Source of the DNA: a virus
Strand: one strand, 5' to 3'
Virus record (IMG/VR): IMGVR_UViG_3300035670_000272
Location: 1-54,356 of that record
Length of the DNA: 54,356 bases
How positions within the stretch are numbered: the first letter of the stretch is position 1; every line of letters starts with the position of its first letter. The translations under genes and the position numbers were made by a program. The notes below the pieces were generated by a model. The model did no database searches. It was not told the DNA's origin and saw nothing but the letters and a program-made list of their open reading frames with translations. Positions 24,826 through 32,763 of this stretch are shown here, piece after piece.

Positions 24826-25839
24826 TTAGATAGCCAGCCACTCGGGATGAGCCAGCGTCCACTTGATCGTTCTCTCCAAAGACTCTTCCAGCGACAGCGG
24901 GGCCGACCACCCAGCGGCGGCAATCTTCGACCCATCCAGCGCGTAACGCAGATCGTGTCCCGGGCGCGACGAGTGAAAGTCCACCAGTTCGTAACGCAGA
25001 GGCTTACCGATGTAGGCGGCGATCAACTCCGCCATCTCTAGGTTGCTCATCTCCCGTTCCCCCACGACATGCCACTTCGCGGGAGCACGCCGCTCCGCAT
25101 ACGTCGGCGCATCCTCACCCAACGCGAACAGCAACGCGTCCGCTTGATTCCGCGCGTGCAGGTAGAACCGGGAACCAACATGACCCGTAGCCGAAGCATG
25201 AATCGGGACAGTCTCCCCAGCGAGAATCCGCTTCATCACCATCGGCACAAACTTCTCAGGGTCCTGCGACTCCCCAATAATGTTCATCGTGTTCGTGATA
25301 ATCACCGGCACCCCATAGGTACGCCAGTACGAGTAAGCGATCGACTCCTGAGCAGCCTTACTAGCCGAATAAGGATTCGACGGGTAATACTGATCGACCC
25401 ATTCCCGGTGAGCAGTACCCGCAGGAGCAGGCCCATACACCTCATCCGTCGAAACATGCAGGAACCGCTCAACCGGGTAAGACCGCGCATAGTCCAGCAT
25501 GTTCGTCACAAGAGCAACGTTATTCTGGATGAACGCGGCAGGCTCCGCGATACTCCGATCCACGTGCGACTCAGATGCCACATTCAGGACGTAGTCGATA
25601 CCGCCTATCTCCGATGCCAGGACAGGGGACACAGGAGCGGTCAAGTCGTGAGTGATAACACGCGTCCGCGTGTAGGACCCATCCACGCCACCAACCGCCA
25701 GCCGAATCCGGTCCGTAAGCCCACGGTGGCGGAAACTCACGAGGCAGACTACCTCGTAGTCTGTCGTGGTGAGTAGGTGCCGCAGGACATGGGAGCCTAC
25801 GAAGCCGCTCGCCCCGGTGAGGAGGACACGCTTGCTCAT
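24826..25839 (-). CDS. dTDP-glucose 4,6-dehydratase-like SDR (RmlB-type)
   Basis: The start ATG 25839 lies two bases after the terminase stop and gives MSKRVLLTGASGFVGSHVL. The 337-residue product shows the NAD loop, ASESHVDRSI, HVSTDEVYG and YSASKAAQE, which are hallmarks of RmlB-type dehydratases that make 4-keto-6-deoxy sugars. NTMNIIGESQDPEKFVP and a PGHDLRYALD region also fit. It would supply deoxysugar nucleotides, probably for the many glycosyltransferases. No RmlA, C or D gene is seen. Confidence 0.8.
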   Translation of the reverse strand: MSKRVLLTGASGFVGSHVLRHLLTTTDYEVVCLVSFRHRGLTDRIRLAVGGVDGSYTRTRVITHDLTAPVSPVLASEIGGIDYVLNVASESHVDRSIAEPAAFIQNNVALVTNMLDYARSYPVERFLHVSTDEVYGPAPAGTAHREWVDQYYPSNPYSASKAAQESIAYSYWRTYGVPVIITNTMNIIGESQDPEKFVPMVMKRILAGETVPIHASATGHVGSRFYLHARNQADALLFALGEDAPTYAERRAPAKWHVVGEREMSNLEMAELIAAYIGKPLRYELVDFHSSRPGHDLRYALDGSKIAAAGWSAPLSLEESLERTIKWTLAHPEWLAI

Positions 25840-25840
25840 G

Positions 25841-27409
25841 TCAGATCCATCCACTCGTCTGAGTAATGCTCAGCGGAGGCGCGAGCATCGGTTCTTTACT
25901 TGGTGGCTCGAATAACGCCAACAGTATCGCCTCGGCACGGTCAGGGCTGCTAACGCCACGCCGCTTCATATCGGCTTTCGCTTCGATCTGGATGCGTCCG
26001 CTGCTGTTGGAACGGTACGTGGGTGCCGTCAGTTGCGCGATCTCCTTCTTGCCTACCGCGAGCGACAACTCTTGCCTGCCGTCTTCGTCTGGCTGGATGA
26101 GCGTGCGCATGTTCCACCACATCTCGGCACGCTGATTAGCGAACTTGCCGTTATCGTACGCGCGTTCGGCCACGTTCACGGCGACGATCTCTGCGTTATG
26201 CCGGGACTCCTTGCCCCATTCGTCGAGGATGCTGGCGACGCCCCAGCCGACGCCGATGCTGTCGATCTTCACACGTACGGCTTCCTGTACGCCGTGGAGC
26301 GCGTGGTACTCCTGCGCTTTGTGGATCTCGCTGAGTACCTGACCGGCGACCGTGACCGCGTTATCGTTATGGCTGGATGCGTGTTGCACATACGCGCACA
26401 TGCCGTCTGCTCGCGCGATCACGAACTCGTCTCCGCCATCTGCCGCGACATCGACCCCGATACGGACGCGCCCGACCCCTGCCGGTTCTGCGACTACGGC
26501 GGATTCCAGCCAGTCGATAGGCAGCGTGACGTTCGTGGTGGTGCGCGGGAAGCGCGCGTGAACGCGTGCCTGAACGAACGGGGACTCCGCACCGAACTCG
26601 CGGATAACGTCCCGCACCCAGGTCTCGTCAACCAGGTTCTTGGCCCAATCCCCCACGGGCTCGCCTGTGAAGTTGGGTGTGGAGTAGGCGTCGATGGGGA
26701 TGGTGTTGTAGAGATCGCTGTTGCAGGCTCTCTCGAACCATGACCCGACGTTATCTGTCGGAGGGTTACCGAGCAGTAGCAGACGAGTGTGCCCACCGGT
26801 CATCAGCGCTTCGAGAGCGTTACCGATGATGGGGCTGATGCCTCCGGCTTCATCGACGACGATGAGCAGATTGTCTGAGTGGATACCCTGAACCGCTGTC
26901 TCATTATGGTCAGCCGGGGAGAACCCATCGGCGACAACGATGTCGTTGATCTTCCATTCGGTCGTGAGGACTTCGCCGGGAAGATGGTGGGCCGTATGCA
27001 GCCTGCGGATATGGGGCCAGAGGATTCCCCGCACCTGACGGAACGTGGTCGCTGTCGTCACGACACGGACCTTCTCGGCGGGGTGTACGGCGCACCACCA
27101 AGCGATAGCGCGTGCCGCGATGTGTGACTTTCCGGGCGCGTGGCATGCGGGGACGGCTGTGCGCTTATTGTCGCGCACCGAGTTCAGGATCTCTACCTGC
27201 TTGCTCCATACGTCTTCGCCGAGGCCATCGGTCACGAAAGCGACGGGATCGTTGCGGTAGCGCGCCCACTTAGGGTCCACGCCTTCGCGCAGTTCGTTCA
27301 CTAACGCCAGCAGTCCTGCTTCGGACATACGTTCGAGTGTCGCTAACGCTTTCTCCGCTGGTGCGTCACGGAGAATCTGCTCAGGCGTCATCCTCGTCAT
27401 CCGTGTCAT
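25841..27409 (-). CDS. Terminase large subunit
   Basis: The protein has 522 residues. The ATPase has a Walker A-like CHAPGKSH near 90 and Walker B LLIVVDEAGG near 186, then a LLLLGNPP coupling motif. The nuclease part shows GVDVAADGGDE near 324, DSIGVGWG near 396 and PDRAEA near 502. It packages DNA into the head with the portal. It lies on the opposite strand from the portal and 17 kb away, which is unusual. The start at 27409 overlaps the small subunit gene. Confidence 0.9.
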   Translation of the reverse strand: MTRMTRMTPEQILRDAPAEKALATLERMSEAGLLALVNELREGVDPKWARYRNDPVAFVTDGLGEDVWSKQVEILNSVRDNKRTAVPACHAPGKSHIAARAIAWWCAVHPAEKVRVVTTATTFRQVRGILWPHIRRLHTAHHLPGEVLTTEWKINDIVVADGFSPADHNETAVQGIHSDNLLIVVDEAGGISPIIGNALEALMTGGHTRLLLLGNPPTDNVGSWFERACNSDLYNTIPIDAYSTPNFTGEPVGDWAKNLVDETWVRDVIREFGAESPFVQARVHARFPRTTTNVTLPIDWLESAVVAEPAGVGRVRIGVDVAADGGDEFVIARADGMCAYVQHASSHNDNAVTVAGQVLSEIHKAQEYHALHGVQEAVRVKIDSIGVGWGVASILDEWGKESRHNAEIVAVNVAERAYDNGKFANQRAEMWWNMRTLIQPDEDGRQELSLAVGKKEIAQLTAPTYRSNSSGRIQIEAKADMKRRGVSSPDRAEAILLALFEPPSKEPMLAPPLSITQTSGWI

Positions 27410-27857
27410 TGAACCCTAGGAGACTGCTGATCTCCTCGATCAGTTCGTCGCGTGTCACCTCGACCTGAATCGGTCCGCTGTTCGGTCCCGACAGTTCGGT
27501 TCTGATCTGCCTGCCGAAGTGCTGCGGCGCGGTCCTTTCAAGGAACCATCCTGCGGCCTGCCAGTTCGTCTGCGCGGCCTGCTGAATGATGCCGACGTTA
27601 CGGACGATCGCCGCTGCCCTGGCGGTATCGACCTCTTCGCTGAAGTGCGCGTAACGCTGTTCGGTCTCGTCGAGATCTTCCCCGGCTTCCCGCTTCTGCC
27701 TCGCGGCATCGCCCTTCTTCAACCAGTTGTAGAGCGTCGCCCGTGAGATACCTGCGTAGGTAGCGGCGTGTTCCACGTAGTTGCCGAGACGTAACGCGCC
27801 GATGATCCGGTCGTGTGTCTCGTCGGTGAGCAGAAGCGAAGTACGCTTGCCCGGCAT
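27381..27857 (-). CDS. Terminase small subunit
   Basis: The protein has 158 residues. The N-terminus has a helix-turn-helix (YAGISRATLYNWLKKG), then a helical oligomerisation part (YAHFSEEVDTARAAAI, NWQAAGWFLERTAPQHFG), typical of small terminases that recognise phage DNA. A strong AGGAGAGG site precedes ATG 27857. It overlaps the large subunit gene by 29 bases. Confidence 0.85.
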   Translation of the reverse strand: MPGKRTSLLLTDETHDRIIGALRLGNYVEHAATYAGISRATLYNWLKKGDAARQKREAGEDLDETEQRYAHFSEEVDTARAAAIVRNVGIIQQAAQTNWQAAGWFLERTAPQHFGRQIRTELSGPNSGPIQVEVTRDELIEEISSLLGFNDTDDEDDA

Positions 27858-27903
27858 GACCTCTCCTTGTTCTACGGTTATCGTGAGAGCATAACGTGGA
27901 TCG

Positions 27904-28131
27904 TCACGTATCGCCGCGCGCTACACCGATGGCGTGCGTCGCGGAGATCCAACGATCGGGTCGCTCCCGCTGACCGTCTTCATAGTTGAGCCAGTCCGTC
28001 CTGACGTAACGGCACTCGTCACGCAAGGCCAGATCGTGTATCGCATTAGCGGAATCCTCGCGGCCACGCCGGTAGCCTTCGATCGCTCCGCGCTGGTACG
28101 CCTCGTCTACGAGGTCGTTTATCTCTGTCAT
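27904..28131 (-). CDS. Hypothetical protein (75 aa)
   Basis: The start chosen is ATG 28131, with an AGAGGGG site; the longer frame to 28296 is basic and overlaps other coding sequence. The product has VDEAYQRGAIEGYRRGREDS and ends with WISATHAIGV. It is helical and charged. No family is recognised. Confidence 0.55.
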   Translation of the reverse strand: MTEINDLVDEAYQRGAIEGYRRGREDSANAIHDLALRDECRYVRTDWLNYEDGQRERPDRWISATHAIGVARGDT

Positions 28132-28289
28132 GCTGCCCCTCTTCCAATGAACTCCCGCAGACAGGTCTTGTTGCAGAAGTCGAAGATCTCCCCTGTGCCC
28201 TTCATGATTCTCATGGTGCCGACGCTTGCGGTGACGACGTTGTTGCAGGACGCCGCGTGACATCTCAGCGCGGTCTCTTCTCCTGCCAC
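28128..28289 (-). CDS. Small zinc-finger-like protein (53 aa)
   Basis: GTG 28289 to TGA 28128 gives 53 residues. Cysteines lie in RCHAASCNN and FDFCNKTCLREF, a CxxxxC and CxxxC pair set suited to zinc binding. It overlaps the upstream gene's end and its stop overlaps the next start in ATGA. Similar actinophage proteins end in CLREF. The start is uncertain. Confidence 0.5.
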   Translation of the reverse strand: MAGEETALRCHAASCNNVVTASVGTMRIMKGTGEIFDFCNKTCLREFIGRGAA

Positions 28290-28489
28290 TCCACAATGAT
28301 TACCCATAGGTAGTCCGCGATCTCCTGGGAACCGGATCGTTCCGTTATCGGAGAGTGTAACGCATACTGTGTTAGTTCTGCGAGTAGTTCGTCCCAGGCT
28401 TCTTTCCGGCCTGCCGCATACGCCGACATACGAACGATGTCGTACTGCGTCGGCGCGCCACTAACGGATGCACTTTCCGGGGAAGGCAT
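28265..28489 (-). CDS. Hypothetical protein (74 aa)
   Basis: The start is uncertain; ATG 28489 gives MPSPESASVSGAPTQY, and ATG 28429 is another choice. The product has YAAGRKEAWDELLAELTQYA and ends IIVEWQEKRPR, a helical pattern. No family is recognised. Confidence 0.45.
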   Translation of the reverse strand: MPSPESASVSGAPTQYDIVRMSAYAAGRKEAWDELLAELTQYALHSPITERSGSQEIADYLWVIIVEWQEKRPR

Positions 28490-28946
28490 TGTAATAACGG
28501 ATGTAGGGATTCCAGATCCAGTTCTGGTGCTGCCAGGAAGACCACGATCCATAATGCGAAGTATCCAGTCCACGACCATCACTTGTCAGCCCCCAAGGAC
28601 GCCAGTAAGTACCCCTCTTGCTCATGTATTTGTAGACGATCTCGGACTGCCGCACGGGTGTCAGCATCGCGGCACGCGACCACCATCTGTTATGCGAGTG
28701 AGCCGATGTCTGGATCTGCCAAATACCTAACGCTCCGCTGAACCACGGACTGCTTTCGGTAAGGTTCTGGCCTTTGCTTTCCCGCATGACGATCCCGTAT
28801 GCGATACGCAGATTGTTTCCCGTGAAACCTGCCTTTTGAAGTACCTTCACGGTGCGGCACTCCCCGGCTTGCGATGCTGGCGCGAGAACGAACCAGCCGA
28901 ACATGAAACCTAACGTGAACGTGATAACGAGTATCGCGCGCTTCAC
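28461..28946 (-). CDS. Secreted lysozyme-like (SLT-type) protein
   Basis: The protein has 161 residues. Residues 1-27 form a signal peptide (KRAILVITFTLGFMFGWFV, then ASQA), so the protein is exported. IAYGIVMRESKGQN with E56 and the SGALGIWQIQTSAHS block fit a lytic transglycosylase or lysozyme fold with its catalytic glutamate. It could open the wall from outside or act on the virion. It lies 2 bases after the DNA-glycosyltransferase gene and probably shares its transcript. Confidence 0.7.
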   Translation of the reverse strand: MKRAILVITFTLGFMFGWFVLAPASQAGECRTVKVLQKAGFTGNNLRIAYGIVMRESKGQNLTESSPWFSGALGIWQIQTSAHSHNRWWSRAAMLTPVRQSEIVYKYMSKRGTYWRPWGLTSDGRGLDTSHYGSWSSWQHQNWIWNPYIRYYNAFPGKCIR

Positions 28947-28948
28947 GG

Positions 28949-29692
28949 TTACCTCCTAGGGTTCAGCAACTTCACTTCGAGATAACCGTCCGGTCTGCGC
29001 TTGCTGATACGCACGTACTGAGGCCATTCGCTCAGCAGATAGTGGACATCTCGCTCGTTCTCCTCTGTTCTGTCGTGATTCTGCGAACCTCCTGACCCGC
29101 TACGCATCGGAGCGGCTTTGGCGCACATCATGTCGAACCGGATTACTTCACCATCGGCGACATAACGCATGAGTGACTTCTCGTAGTCTTGCTTGTAGTT
29201 GAGGCGCATGGTCTCTGAACGCCGGTTCAGGAAACCGTGGAGGTGCCCGATGCAGAAGAGCAGTCCGCTGTTGATGCGGGGCTTCATGAAGTAAGCGTTA
29301 GCGACCGGGTAGACGCCCCACATCGTGGCACTCCCGCGAGCCATGATCCTGAACGTGTCGGCGAATGTCTTGTCGAGATCGCTGACCGTCGCTAGGTCAG
29401 ATCCGTTGAGCATCTGAACGGCGAGAATGTCGTCGTCTAGTTCCACGATGGGAGTGTTCTCGTCGTAGTAACGGTTGATGGCGTTGCGGTTATTGGCGAG
29501 CCCCGTGCCGCCTGTCTCGATCGCGCCGTACAGAGAATCGTCCACTTGGTCGCGGTACTGCTGTTCCTGCCCTGGCGTGACGAACACGCGAATCTTCTCG
29601 GCGGGTACGCCCCCATCGCGCAGGCACTTCAGCGTCCGCTCGGTTAACTGTTGTGGCCGCGCGTGGCTGACGATCGCTACCTCGTAGGTCAC
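28949..29692 (-). CDS. TET/JBP-associated glycosyltransferase-like protein
   Basis: The protein has 247 residues. VAIVSHARPQQLTERTLKCL begins a GT-A Rossmann part, and GLANNRNAINRYYDE leads to VELDDDI with the metal-binding aspartates at 86-88. This matches the glycosyltransferases found beside TET/JBP dioxygenases (TAGT group), which are thought to put a sugar on the hydroxymethyl base made by the dioxygenase. Its start overlaps the dioxygenase stop by four bases, which strongly links the two. The sugar donor may come from the SDR enzymes encoded elsewhere in this genome. Confidence 0.75.
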   Translation of the reverse strand: MTYEVAIVSHARPQQLTERTLKCLRDGGVPAEKIRVFVTPGQEQQYRDQVDDSLYGAIETGGTGLANNRNAINRYYDENTPIVELDDDILAVQMLNGSDLATVSDLDKTFADTFRIMARGSATMWGVYPVANAYFMKPRINSGLLFCIGHLHGFLNRRSETMRLNYKQDYEKSLMRYVADGEVIRFDMMCAKAAPMRSGSGGSQNHDRTEENERDVHYLLSEWPQYVRISKRRPDGYLEVKLLNPRR

Positions 29693-30594
29693 TTCGCCTT
29701 TCCCGTCATTCCCTTCATCTTGCTAATGCTCTTCGCCATCTCCTCCGTAACGAACGGGCGCTCTCCGCGAATCGCAGAAGCCATGTTGTCCTCGCGCTCG
29801 GTCCGCGTCTCCTGAGCCCTGGCTGTCTCGATCGCGTAAGTGAAGCAGTCCTTCATCCCGCGCAACGCGTAATACACGACGCTGTAACGGTAGCCGTCCT
29901 TCGCGGTCTGCGTCATGGGAGTGACGCCATGAACGAGGCGGTAGCCGCAGAAGTAGAGCGCGTAACCGTCACGGGCGGCGCAAGTGACATCGTATTCGGG
30001 GATGTGCAGATACCCGCCAGTAACATTCCTGCGGAGGACCGGCATCGCCGACCATGTATCGAAGTTGAATCCGTCGCGGTGATACGGGAGGGTGCTTGTC
30101 TTGTTGATGACGCCGCTAGTCCAGAGCGCATCTTTCGCCATACGCCAGTCGTCCGCGACCTCGATAATGGTGCGCTCGTCGCGGTCGTGAACCTCCGGGA
30201 ACACCTCACGCAACTGGTCCGCCAACGCGTACGCTGTCGTGACGATAACGGTATGTGCCTCGGGCTCTTCCTGAGCGAGCGTGTAGGGGCGGCAGGAATC
30301 CCGCTGTGCGAGCGGCTTACGCGGCGACATGCCGAACGTCCGCGACACGTTAGTCATACCGCTGCCGGTGCGGACAGTCTTCCCGTACTTCACCTTCAGA
30401 ACGGCGCGACGCAGGTGACTGATCGTGTCCCGCTCCAACGGCAGATAAGCGAACACCGGCTCGTTTGTTTCCGCGTCGGCGATAACGCACGCTTCCGTTA
30501 TGTTCGGTTCGATTTCCGGTACGGTCTCGCCTAGGTACTTGTCGGCTTCTTGCTTGTCGAGTACCCGTTCACGCTTCAGGATTCGATATTCCAT
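29689..30594 (-). CDS. TET/JBP-family 2OG-Fe(II) dioxygenase
   Basis: The protein has 301 residues. The iron facial triad is visible as H172-x-D174 in LPYHRDGFN and H222 in YRLVHGVTPM, and R236 in DGYRYSVVYY is placed to bind 2-oxoglutarate. GGYLHIPEYD between them fits the TET/JBP double-stranded beta-helix. Family members oxidise the methyl group of 5-methylcytosine or thymine in DNA. Tight coupling to ParB and glycosyltransferase genes is the known layout of phage base-hypermodification operons. Which base is oxidised cannot be read from the sequence. Confidence 0.85.
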   Translation of the reverse strand: MEYRILKRERVLDKQEADKYLGETVPEIEPNITEACVIADAETNEPVFAYLPLERDTISHLRRAVLKVKYGKTVRTGSGMTNVSRTFGMSPRKPLAQRDSCRPYTLAQEEPEAHTVIVTTAYALADQLREVFPEVHDRDERTIIEVADDWRMAKDALWTSGVINKTSTLPYHRDGFNFDTWSAMPVLRRNVTGGYLHIPEYDVTCAARDGYALYFCGYRLVHGVTPMTQTAKDGYRYSVVYYALRGMKDCFTYAIETARAQETRTEREDNMASAIRGERPFVTEEMAKSISKMKGMTGKAK

Positions 30595-31229
30595 TCAGGA
30601 GCCTTCTCTCCGCACCAATTCTCGACTAGTAGGACGATCGCGCGGCTGTTGCTTTCGAGGTCCTGCTCCAACCGCAAGCGACCTAGCCGCTCGACCAGCC
30701 ACACGAATACGTGATTCGGGTAGTCGCTGACGAGTTGCCGCGTCGCCCTATTAGCGTAACGCTCCGCGAGGTCATCCAGCGTGAGCGAAGTTGTGACATT
30801 CGTCGGGTGCGTGATGTCTGGCTCCGCCTCCTCAACGATCGCGCGAAGGTCGTCGATCTCTGTGTCGGTGAATCCCGCTGCTTCCAGCAGGTCGTACTCG
30901 CTCAGGTCAGCGAGAATGTCGAGAAGGACTTCCTCGTCCCAAGCCGCGAGATCGCTAGTGCGGTTATCGGCGACCGCGTATGCCGCGATCTGGTCAGCCG
31001 TCCAGTCGTCAGGTACGCGCGTGATCTCAACGTCGGTCCAGCCGAGCGCGATCGCAGCCTGCAACGTTCCGTTACCAGCGATCACCGTGTCTTGATGAAC
31101 GACAAGAGGCTTCCGCTGACCAAACTGCGTGAGCGACTTCTGGATCGTTTCCAGATTCCGCTGATTGTGCTGCCGCGCGTTAGCAGGGTCCTGCTTCAGC
31201 GCCGACACCTTGATCTTCTCGATCTTCAC
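30576..31229 (-). CDS. ParB-like nuclease domain protein
   Basis: The protein has 217 residues. KIKVSALKQDPANARQHNQRNLETI, then SLTQFGQRKPLVVHQDTVIAGNG, is a ParB/Srx domain (residues about 4-60), followed by AYAVADNRTSDLA. Such domains often occur with DNA-modifying enzymes and may guide or license them. The C-terminal part has no family I recognise. It overlaps both neighbours (19 and 4 bases). Confidence 0.85.
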   Translation of the reverse strand: MKIEKIKVSALKQDPANARQHNQRNLETIQKSLTQFGQRKPLVVHQDTVIAGNGTLQAAIALGWTDVEITRVPDDWTADQIAAYAVADNRTSDLAAWDEEVLLDILADLSEYDLLEAAGFTDTEIDDLRAIVEEAEPDITHPTNVTTSLTLDDLAERYANRATRQLVSDYPNHVFVWLVERLGRLRLEQDLESNSRAIVLLVENWCGEKAPEWNIES

Positions 31230-31483
31230 GACTTCTCCTTACGCGCTGCCGCGAGCGCTTCGACATCTGCGCGGCGGAAGATTGTCCTGCGACCCGCTTT
31301 ACCGACAGGAATAAGTTGCTTCTTATGGACGATCTGGCGGAGATTATTCGGCGTCACCCCGAGGATGCCAGCCGCAAGGAGGCTGTCCACCGTATCGCTG
31401 ACCGCGATCGTCGGCGGTGCCGGTGGCTCGGGGAAACTGCTCGCCCCGACAGTCACGAAAGCGTTAGTAGGAAACTCGTTCAC
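31226..31483 (-). CDS. Helix-turn-helix protein
   Basis: The start is GTG 31483 with AAGGAGAT before it and overlaps the SSB stop (GTGA). The 85-residue product has LGVTPNNLRQIVHKKQLIPVGK and FRRADVEALAAARK, which is an excisionase or MerR-like HTH. It may bind DNA to control the SSB-ParB-TET operon or help recombination. Confidence 0.7.
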   Translation of the reverse strand: MNEFPTNAFVTVGASSFPEPPAPPTIAVSDTVDSLLAAGILGVTPNNLRQIVHKKQLIPVGKAGRRTIFRRADVEALAAARKEKS

Positions 31484-31860
31484 CAGGGATCTCCTTGATC
31501 GTCGTTCTGCTTCTTTGTGCTTGGCTTGTCGAGAGGCTTGGGGATAACGCCGATCGCCTCGGCGGTGACCTCGGGGATGGACCGCTTCACGCCGTCTTTC
31601 TCGAACGAGGTCATCTCGATACTGCCTGCGACGAGGACTCGCATGTCGGCGCGGATATGTTCCGCCGCTGCCTCGGCAGCCTGACGCCAGAGCGCGACGC
31701 GATACCACGACGGTTCGCCCTTGCCCCACTCGCCGTTCTTCTTCTTGCGCGGCGTGACCTTCACGGTCAGGTTGCAGACGGCATCACCGTTCGGCATGAT
31801 CCGCACCTCGGGATCTTTCTGCACGTATCCCACGAACCAGATTGTTGCTTCACCAGCCAT
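31480..31860 (-). CDS. ssb: Single-stranded DNA-binding protein
   Basis: The protein has 126 residues with an OB-fold pattern (VGYVQKDPEVRIMPNGDAVCNLTVKV, WYRVALWRQAAE) and an acidic tail ending QGDPW, like the protein-contact tip of SSB. It coats single-stranded DNA in replication and recombination. It lies between HNH and HTH genes and overlaps both. Confidence 0.85.
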   Translation of the reverse strand: MAGEATIWFVGYVQKDPEVRIMPNGDAVCNLTVKVTPRKKKNGEWGKGEPSWYRVALWRQAAEAAAEHIRADMRVLVAGSIEMTSFEKDGVKRSIPEVTAEAIGVIPKPLDKPSTKKQNDDQGDPW

Positions 31861-32197
31861 GATCTCTGTCCTCTGTTATTTGGTACTCGCCCTCTGTGGT
31901 GAGAATGACGCGCGTCCCATTGGCGAGCGTAACGGGGCACGCGGCTGGGTCGTCCCATGAATGAACGAGCCAACCGTTGTCGTAACTGATGCGAGGGTTC
32001 TGGTGTACGGAGCCGGGAGCGATGTTGTGGCAGGGGGAGCAGAGCGCGATGAGGTTAGTGATCTCATCCTTGCCGCCGTGCTTACGCAGTTTCCTGTGAT
32101 GAACGGCGACGGGTTCGCTGAGAGGCTTCCCGCATTTCACGCAGTGGCGGTCGCGTGTGAATACGGCCTCCCTCAATGCCTGGTCCATTACCGTCAC
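31850..32197 (-). CDS. HNH endonuclease
   Basis: The protein has 115 residues from GTG 32197 (ATG 32188 is an alternative). DRHCVKCGKPL, VHHRKLRKHGG, TNLIALCSPCHN gives the two CxxC zinc pairs and the HH-N-H active site. Phage HNH proteins nick or cut DNA and some work with the terminase. Here it sits between RusA and SSB. Confidence 0.85.
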   Translation of the reverse strand: MTVMDQALREAVFTRDRHCVKCGKPLSEPVAVHHRKLRKHGGKDEITNLIALCSPCHNIAPGSVHQNPRISYDNGWLVHSWDDPAACPVTLANGTRVILTTEGEYQITEDRDHGW

Positions 32198-32271
32198 TTA
32201 CCCCTATCGAGGAGCCAGAAGAGAGGCGTAAAGAGCAGCCGATCAACGAGGATGATCAAACATTCCCTCAT
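32194..32271 (-). CDS. Possible 25-aa membrane peptide
   Basis: ATG 32271 to TGA 32194-32196 encodes a short hydrophobic peptide (CLIILVDRLLFTPLFWLLDRGK). It starts inside the RusA gene end and its stop overlaps the HNH GTG, the same coupling seen between real genes here. It may be a tiny membrane protein or only a coupling leader. Confidence 0.35.
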   Translation of the reverse strand: MRECLIILVDRLLFTPLFWLLDRGK

Positions 32272-32650
32272 CGCGGTTCCCCTCTATCACGAACACCGCT
32301 CCCGGTGCCCCATACACTTTCCTCGCCGTTAGCGTAACCACTTGCGCGTCGTCCGCGAACGCCGCACCAGTCAGACCATCTAGCGCTGCTCGCGCCAGTT
32401 TGTCTACATCCGGCCTCACGTGCGGTAGTGCTCGCGGCGCACTCCTAGGCGACTGGAGCCTGAACGTCACATCGACCGTAACGGGTCCCTCTAACGGTTC
32501 CATGATCGCACGGCAGGCTTCATGGATAGCGTTACGCCACGCCGTTAGTTCCTTCGATTTCTGGTGCACGATGCGACCGCGAAAGACACTCATACTGCCT
32601 TGCGTGATCGGGGTGCCAGCGACCGAGAAACTGTAACTCGCCGCAGCCAT
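32243..32650 (-). CDS. RusA-like Holliday junction resolvase
   Basis: The protein has 135 residues. SFSVAGTPITQGSM begins the fold, and RPDVDKLARAALDGLTGAAFADDAQV carries the aspartates that bind metal in RusA enzymes. It resolves branched DNA before packaging. It lies in the recombination block with SSB, HNH and Cas4-like genes. Confidence 0.9.
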   Translation of the reverse strand: MAAASYSFSVAGTPITQGSMSVFRGRIVHQKSKELTAWRNAIHEACRAIMEPLEGPVTVDVTFRLQSPRSAPRALPHVRPDVDKLARAALDGLTGAAFADDAQVVTLTARKVYGAPGAVFVIEGNRDEGMFDHPR

Positions 32651-32664
32651 AGCGATATGTTACG

Positions 32665-32763
32665 TTATCCTGCGCGGCGCATCAACACCAGGCACGTGAC
32701 GCATGCTCGCGCGCGGTGAACCCAGCCGCCGCAACCGGGGCACCGGGAGACCGCGCTATCCAT
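32665..32763 (-). CDS. Small zinc-ribbon protein (32 aa)
   Basis: ATG 32763 to TAA 32665 gives 32 residues. CPGCGGWVHRARACVTC has two CxxC pairs spaced for one zinc ion. It overlaps the end of the upstream gene by eight bases and fills the gap before RusA. Its small size makes the call moderate. Confidence 0.55.
   Translation of the reverse strand: MDSAVSRCPGCGGWVHRARACVTCLVLMRRAG

Noticed and set aside
30711-31547. Long plus-strand frame of 278 codons
   Set aside because: It is antisense to the ParB and HTH genes, whose domains are clear.
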